A DNA stretch of 64,000 bases from positions 1 through 64,000 of the forward strand of contig NZ_LOPU01000016.1 in NCBI RefSeq assembly GCF_001469955.1, written 5' to 3'. Position numbers and translations under genes: made by a program. Positions 60,373 to 64,000 of this stretch are shown one piece after another; within the stretch, counting starts at the first letter, position 1, and each line of letters starts with the position of its first letter. This stretch comes from Haloprofundus marisrubri (GTDB lineage: Archaea > Halobacteriota > Halobacteria > Halobacteriales > Haloferacaceae). A model generated the notes under the pieces. The model searched no databases. It worked only from the letters and a program-made list of their open reading frames with translations, and had not been told where the DNA came from.

Positions 60373-61554
60373 TCACCACGCGGCTTCGAGGAGCGCGACG
60401 ATATCGGAGGCGGTGACGCGTTTCGGATTGTTCGCCATCGCCGAGTCGTGCGCCGCAATCTCGGCCATCGCCTCGAAATCGTCGCGGTCGACGCCCACGT
60501 CGCGCAGGCGGTACGGGACGCCTATCTCCTCCTGTAACTCCCGAACCACGTCGCACATCGCCTCCAGCGTTGCTTCGTCCGTTGCTTTCCCGCCCTCGAC
60601 TTCGACGCCCAGCGCACCCGCGAGACGCGCCATCCGCTCGGGGACTGCGTCGTAGGTAAAACGGATGCCGTGGGGGAGGAGGATGCTGTTGCCGTCGCCG
60701 TGGGAGACGGGGTGGCGCGCGCAGAGCGGGTGGTTGATGCCGTGGTTGATGCTGATGCCGCCGACGATGCCGAACCCGCTGAGACCCGCGCCGAGTTGTG
60801 CGGCCGCGAGCGCCTCTGGGTCACGGTCGTTGACGGCGGCAGGGAGGTTCGTCACGAGCAGGTCGATGGCTTTCTCGGCGGTCGCTTGGTAGAAGGGGTT
60901 CTCGGCGTGGCCGTCGGAGTACAGAATCTCGACGGCGTGGTCGAGCGCGTTCATCCCCGTGCTGGCGATAGTCGAGGCGGGTGTCGTCGCCGTCGCCGCC
61001 GGGTCGTAGACGCAGACGCGGGGTCGAATCTTCTCGTCGAGAATCACGACTTTGTCACCCGCTTTCTCGTCGGTGACGCCGAAGATGTTCGACACCTCGG
61101 CGGCCGACAGCGTCGTCGACACCGCGAAAACGGGCGTCTTCGGGGCAGGGAGGTCCGGGATGTGTGACTCGCCGTCGTCGGTCGTCTGCGTCTTCATCTC
61201 GTGGAGTGTTCTCCCCTCCTCGGCCGCGAACACCGAGATGGCTTTCGCGGTGTCGCTGGCGCTGCCGCCGCCGACGCTTACGAGGCCGTCGGCGTCGTGT
61301 TGCTCGAACGTTTCGACGCCGGTTTCGACCGTTCCGAGCGGCGTATCCCCCCGTGCGCCGGTGTAGGTGTGGACGTGTCGGTCGCCGAGGGCGTTCTCGA
61401 CGCTGTCCATCAGTTCCTCGTTCGCCCCGACGTGTTCGCCGCAGACGACCATCGCCCGGTCGACGCCCGCCGCCGCGAGAACCTCACCCATCCGTTCTAT
61501 CGCTCCCTCGCCCCAGAGAAACCGAGCGGCCTCGTACTGGTGTTCGCGTACCAT
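60373..61554 (-). CDS. Iron-containing alcohol dehydrogenase / maleylacetate reductase-like
   Basis: A 393-residue enzyme. The NAD loop GGGSASDTAKAISVF near 84-98 and metal ligands in GMNALDHAVE, HGINHPLCAR and VSHGDGNSILLPH fit the group III (Fe-type) alcohol dehydrogenases, close to maleylacetate reductases. Those finish ring-cleavage pathways, so an aromatic route is possible, but alcohol or aldehyde conversion is also possible. ATG 61554 is used; the upstream 21 codons look unlikely. Convergent with the second acyl-CoA synthetase gene. Confidence 0.88.
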   Translation of the reverse strand: MVREHQYEAARFLWGEGAIERMGEVLAAAGVDRAMVVCGEHVGANEELMDSVENALGDRHVHTYTGARGDTPLGTVETGVETFEQHDADGLVSVGGGSASDTAKAISVFAAEEGRTLHEMKTQTTDDGESHIPDLPAPKTPVFAVSTTLSAAEVSNIFGVTDEKAGDKVVILDEKIRPRVCVYDPAATATTPASTIASTGMNALDHAVEILYSDGHAENPFYQATAEKAIDLLVTNLPAAVNDRDPEALAAAQLGAGLSGFGIVGGISINHGINHPLCARHPVSHGDGNSILLPHGIRFTYDAVPERMARLAGALGVEVEGGKATDEATLEAMCDVVRELQEEIGVPYRLRDVGVDRDDFEAMAEIAAHDSAMANNPKRVTASDIVALLEAAW

Positions 61555-61670
61555 ACGACTGCCGGACGCCGAACTGTGATAAGTGTTGACTGGGGTCGTG
61601 ATTACCGCCTGAGACAAATGTTCACGAATAACAATCTACATGTGGGCGATGGACGTACCCCCGGCCACGA

Positions 61671-63269
61671 ATGCGCATCGAAGCACTGCTCGAAGCCCGG
61701 GTGGAGAAGACGCCGGCGAAGCCGTTTCTGACGTTTCCAGAGACAGGATACAGCTACGAGGAGACGGCCGCCGAGTCGAAGCGCTACGCGAACGCGCTGT
61801 CGTCGTTGGGCGTCGAGGCGGGCGACGCTGTCGGCGTCTTCCTGCCGAACTGCCCCGAGTTTCTGTTTCTCATGTTCGCAAACGGCTACCTCGACGGCGT
61901 CACCGCGCCGTCGAACCCCGAGTACAAACCCGACGAACTGCGTCACTCGCTGGAACTCTCGCGTCCGGAGTTGCTCGTCACGACGCCGGACCTTCTCGAC
62001 GTGGCCGAAAAAGCCGTCGAGGGGACCTCTGTCGGGCGAATCCTGACGACCGAAGCCGTCGGCGACTACGAGTCGCTACCGGCGCTCGCGGCCGACGAGT
62101 CGACCGAAATCACGGACCACGACGGCGACGACACCTCGGTCGGCCTCCACATGTACACCTCGGGGACGACGGGGCCGCCGAAAGCCGTCGAGTGCCAACA
62201 CGAAAACTGGACGCTCAGCGCCATCGACTTCCAGAAACGGATGGGCCTCACCCACGAAGACACGCTGTTTACTGCGCTGCCGCTGTTTCACGCCAACGCC
62301 CAAATTTACTCGACGCTCGGCGCGGCGGCGGCGGGCGCGGAAGTCGTCGTCTACGAGCGCTTCTCCTCCTCGCGGTGGTGGGACTGGTGCCGCGAACACG
62401 ACGTAACGGAGTTCAACGCGATGGGAAGCATGCTGAAGATGCTCGACAACGTCGCCGAATCACCGGATGATTCGGAGAACCCGGTCGACCTCGTCTTCTC
62501 GGCGGGGACGCCGCCGGAACTCATCGAACCGTTCGAGGAGCGCTTCGGCCTGCGCGTCGTCGAAGGCTACTCGCTCACCGAGGACCCACTTCTGATGCTC
62601 AATCCGACCGACCCCGAGAAGCGACGCATCGGCAGTATCGGCCTCCCACCGGCGGAAAAGCGAATCAAAGTCGTCGACGACGACGGCGACCCGGTCCCGC
62701 TGGGTGAGAAAGGCGAGATAATCCAGAACTGCCCGGCGTTGATGGCGGGGTATCACCGCCAACCCGACAAGACGGCCGAAGCCGTTCACGACGGCTGGTT
62801 CTACACGGGTGACTACGGCAAACTCGACGAGGACGGCTTCGTCTACTTTCTCGACCGCAAGAAGGACATCGTCCGGCGAGCGGGCGAGAACATCTCCTCG
62901 TACGAAGTCGAGGGCGTCATCAAAGCGTTGGACGCCGTCGACGAAGTGGCGGTCATCCCGAGTCCCGACGAGTTCTACACGGAGGTCGTCAAAGCGCTCG
63001 TCCGCGTCAAGGAGGGCCACGAGTTGACCGAGGCGGAAGTCGTCGAGACGTGCCGCGAGCATCTCGCATCGTTCAAAGTGCCTCGCTATATCGAGTTCGT
63101 CGAGGAGTTCCCGTACACGCCGACCGGGAAGATACAGAAACAGAAACTCCGGACGCGCGAGAAGGAAGAAGAGCTGAGTCACTGGGACCGTGAGTCCGAA
63201 TCCGAGTCCGATTCAGGCTCCGGTTCTGATTCCGATTTGAGCAGCGCGTCCGAGGAGGCCGACCGATGA
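61671..63269 (+). CDS. Acyl-CoA synthetase with acidic Ser-rich tail
   Basis: A 532-residue ANL enzyme. YTSGTTGPPKAVECQHEN is the AMP-binding motif, GYSLTEDPLLMLNP and GDYGKLDEDGFVYFLDRKKD follow, and the A10 Lys is in PTGKIQKQKL. The last 26 residues form a Ser/Glu/Asp-rich tail unlike the other two ligases here. Its stop overlaps the next SDR gene by four bases. Substrate unknown; crotonobetaine/carnitine-type CoA ligases are a possible relative. Confidence 0.9.
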   Translation: MRIEALLEARVEKTPAKPFLTFPETGYSYEETAAESKRYANALSSLGVEAGDAVGVFLPNCPEFLFLMFANGYLDGVTAPSNPEYKPDELRHSLELSRPELLVTTPDLLDVAEKAVEGTSVGRILTTEAVGDYESLPALAADESTEITDHDGDDTSVGLHMYTSGTTGPPKAVECQHENWTLSAIDFQKRMGLTHEDTLFTALPLFHANAQIYSTLGAAAAGAEVVVYERFSSSRWWDWCREHDVTEFNAMGSMLKMLDNVAESPDDSENPVDLVFSAGTPPELIEPFEERFGLRVVEGYSLTEDPLLMLNPTDPEKRRIGSIGLPPAEKRIKVVDDDGDPVPLGEKGEIIQNCPALMAGYHRQPDKTAEAVHDGWFYTGDYGKLDEDGFVYFLDRKKDIVRRAGENISSYEVEGVIKALDAVDEVAVIPSPDEFYTEVVKALVRVKEGHELTEAEVVETCREHLASFKVPRYIEFVEEFPYTPTGKIQKQKLRTREKEEELSHWDRESESESDSGSGSDSDLSSASEEADR

Positions 63270-64000
63270 ACGCACTCGACTCCTTCGACCTCTCCGGGCG
63301 CGTCGCCGTCGTCACCGGCGGGACGCGCGGAATCGGCCTCGCCATCGCGGAGGGACTCGCCTCCGCCGGTGCGACGGTCGTTCCGACCTCTCGGACCGAA
63401 TCGGACGTCGAAGCGGCCGCCGAGACAATCGAATCCTACGGCGTCGACAGCCTCGTTTCGCCGACCGACGTGACCGACGACGACGATATCCACGCCCTGT
63501 TCGAGGAGACGGCCGACGCCTTCGGCGGCGTCGACGTCGTCGTCAACAACGCCGGCGTCAACCCGGCCGCCGCACTCGGCCGACCCGAGGACGTCGACAC
63601 CGAGGGCTACGAGTTCGTTCTCGACGTGAATCTGGGCGGCGCGTTTCGTTGTGCACAGGAGTCCGCAAAGTATCTCGCCGAGAGCGACGGCGGGTCGCTC
63701 GTCAACGTCGCCAGCGTCGGCGGCCTCGTCGGCTTGCCGCGCCAGCATCCGTACGTCGCGTCGAAACACGGTCTCGTCGGCGTCACGAAGAGCATCGCGC
63801 TCGACTGGGCTCCCGACGTTCGTGCGAACGTCGTCGCGCCCGGGTACGTCGCCACCGACCTCACCGAAGAAGTACGTGAAAACGAGACGCTCAAACAGTC
63901 GATAATCGACCGAACGCCGCTTTCGCGCTTCGCCGACCCCGAAGAACTCGCCGGTCCCGTGGTCTTTCTCGCCAGCGACGCCGCCAGCTACGTCACCGGT
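63266..64000 (+). CDS. Short-chain dehydrogenase/reductase (partial at window end)
   Basis: The first 245 codons of a classical SDR. TGGTRGIG near 18-25, NNAG near 93-96, and the catalytic Ser/YVASK near 160 are present, with a cofactor turn TSRTES. It is probably a 3-oxoacyl-ACP/CoA reductase or alcohol dehydrogenase, coupled to the acyl-CoA synthetase by a four-base overlap. The C-terminus runs beyond the window; the visible end ...ASYVTG indicates only about 10-20 residues are missing. Confidence 0.9.
   Translation, partial: MNALDSFDLSGRVAVVTGGTRGIGLAIAEGLASAGATVVPTSRTESDVEAAAETIESYGVDSLVSPTDVTDDDDIHALFEETADAFGGVDVVVNNAGVNPAAALGRPEDVDTEGYEFVLDVNLGGAFRCAQESAKYLAESDGGSLVNVASVGGLVGLPRQHPYVASKHGLVGVTKSIALDWAPDVRANVVAPGYVATDLTEEVRENETLKQSIIDRTPLSRFADPEELAGPVVFLASDAASYVTG

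Overview
The window is a high-GC, acidic-proteome chromosome segment of a halophilic archaeon (class Halobacteria). The evidence is the haloarchaeal A-type ATP synthase operon, an archaeal single-stranded DNA-binding pair (Rpa3/Rpap3), Sec61-beta, ribosomal protein L40e, TATA-like boxes about 25-30 nt upstream of many start codons (leaderless transcripts), twin-arginine lipoproteins and Asp/Glu-rich proteins. The order rpa3, idsA, etfBA, atp resembles Haloferax and relatives (from memory, not checked). Apart from one tRNA there are no RNA genes, and no insertion sequence, integrase or CRISPR array is visible.

Layout. 1-3.1 kb: the glycerol kinase C-terminus and a GlpX-like membrane protein, a divergent Orc1/Cdc6 ATPase, then tRNA-His(GTG), whose 3' end is repeated at exact 155-bp intervals. 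3.1-16.7 kb: housekeeping and hypothetical genes, including an RHH/coiled-coil protein, a beta-helix protein, overlapping small zinc-finger genes, rpa3/rpap3, a sugar-nucleotide transferase, an atypical SDR, two small lipoproteins, Tfx, TRAM, radical SAM, DUF373 and polyprenyl synthetase genes. 16.7-23.4 kb: two methyltransferases, etfBA, and a membrane-anchored HTH regulator next to a secreted protein and a pilin-like protein. 23.6-32.6 kb: the ATP synthase genes atpHIKECFABD. 32.7-39.6 kb: HisE, an S9 peptidase, PdxT, Sec61-beta, thioredoxin, L40e, MBL-fold, DUF5786/DUF99 and uracil-DNA glycosylase genes. 39.7-46.3 kb: a PhnD/C/E-type ABC transporter, HisH, PheA, two Hsp20 genes and a repeat-bearing gap. 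46.3-52 kb: two head-to-head leucyl-tRNA synthetases, one a bacterial-archaeal chimera. 52-64 kb: a catabolic block of one MFS permease, three acyl-CoA synthetases, two MaoC-fold proteins, an ACAD11-like phosphotransferase, an Fe-type alcohol dehydrogenase and an SDR. This block looks like activation and beta-oxidation-type degradation of carboxylic or aromatic acids.

Working together. The ATP synthase is transcribed as tightly overlapping cistrons, with probable extra promoters before atpK and atpD; the atpK promoter carries a palindrome just after its TATA box. ETF probably accepts electrons from acyl-CoA dehydrogenases encoded elsewhere and so links to the acyl-CoA block at the right end. 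Two acyl-CoA synthetase genes there have palindromes at the predicted transcription start, suggesting local repression.

Most unusual features: the 155-bp tRNA-His 3'-end array beside an orphan Orc1/Cdc6 gene; the LeuRS pair; enzyme-fold proteins lacking standard catalytic residues (an SDR without YxxxK and a MaoC protein with Gln for His); a radical SAM protein with CX4CX2C spacing; and the membrane-anchored regulator/pilin-like locus. Nothing in the window amounts to a clearly new defence or mobile system.
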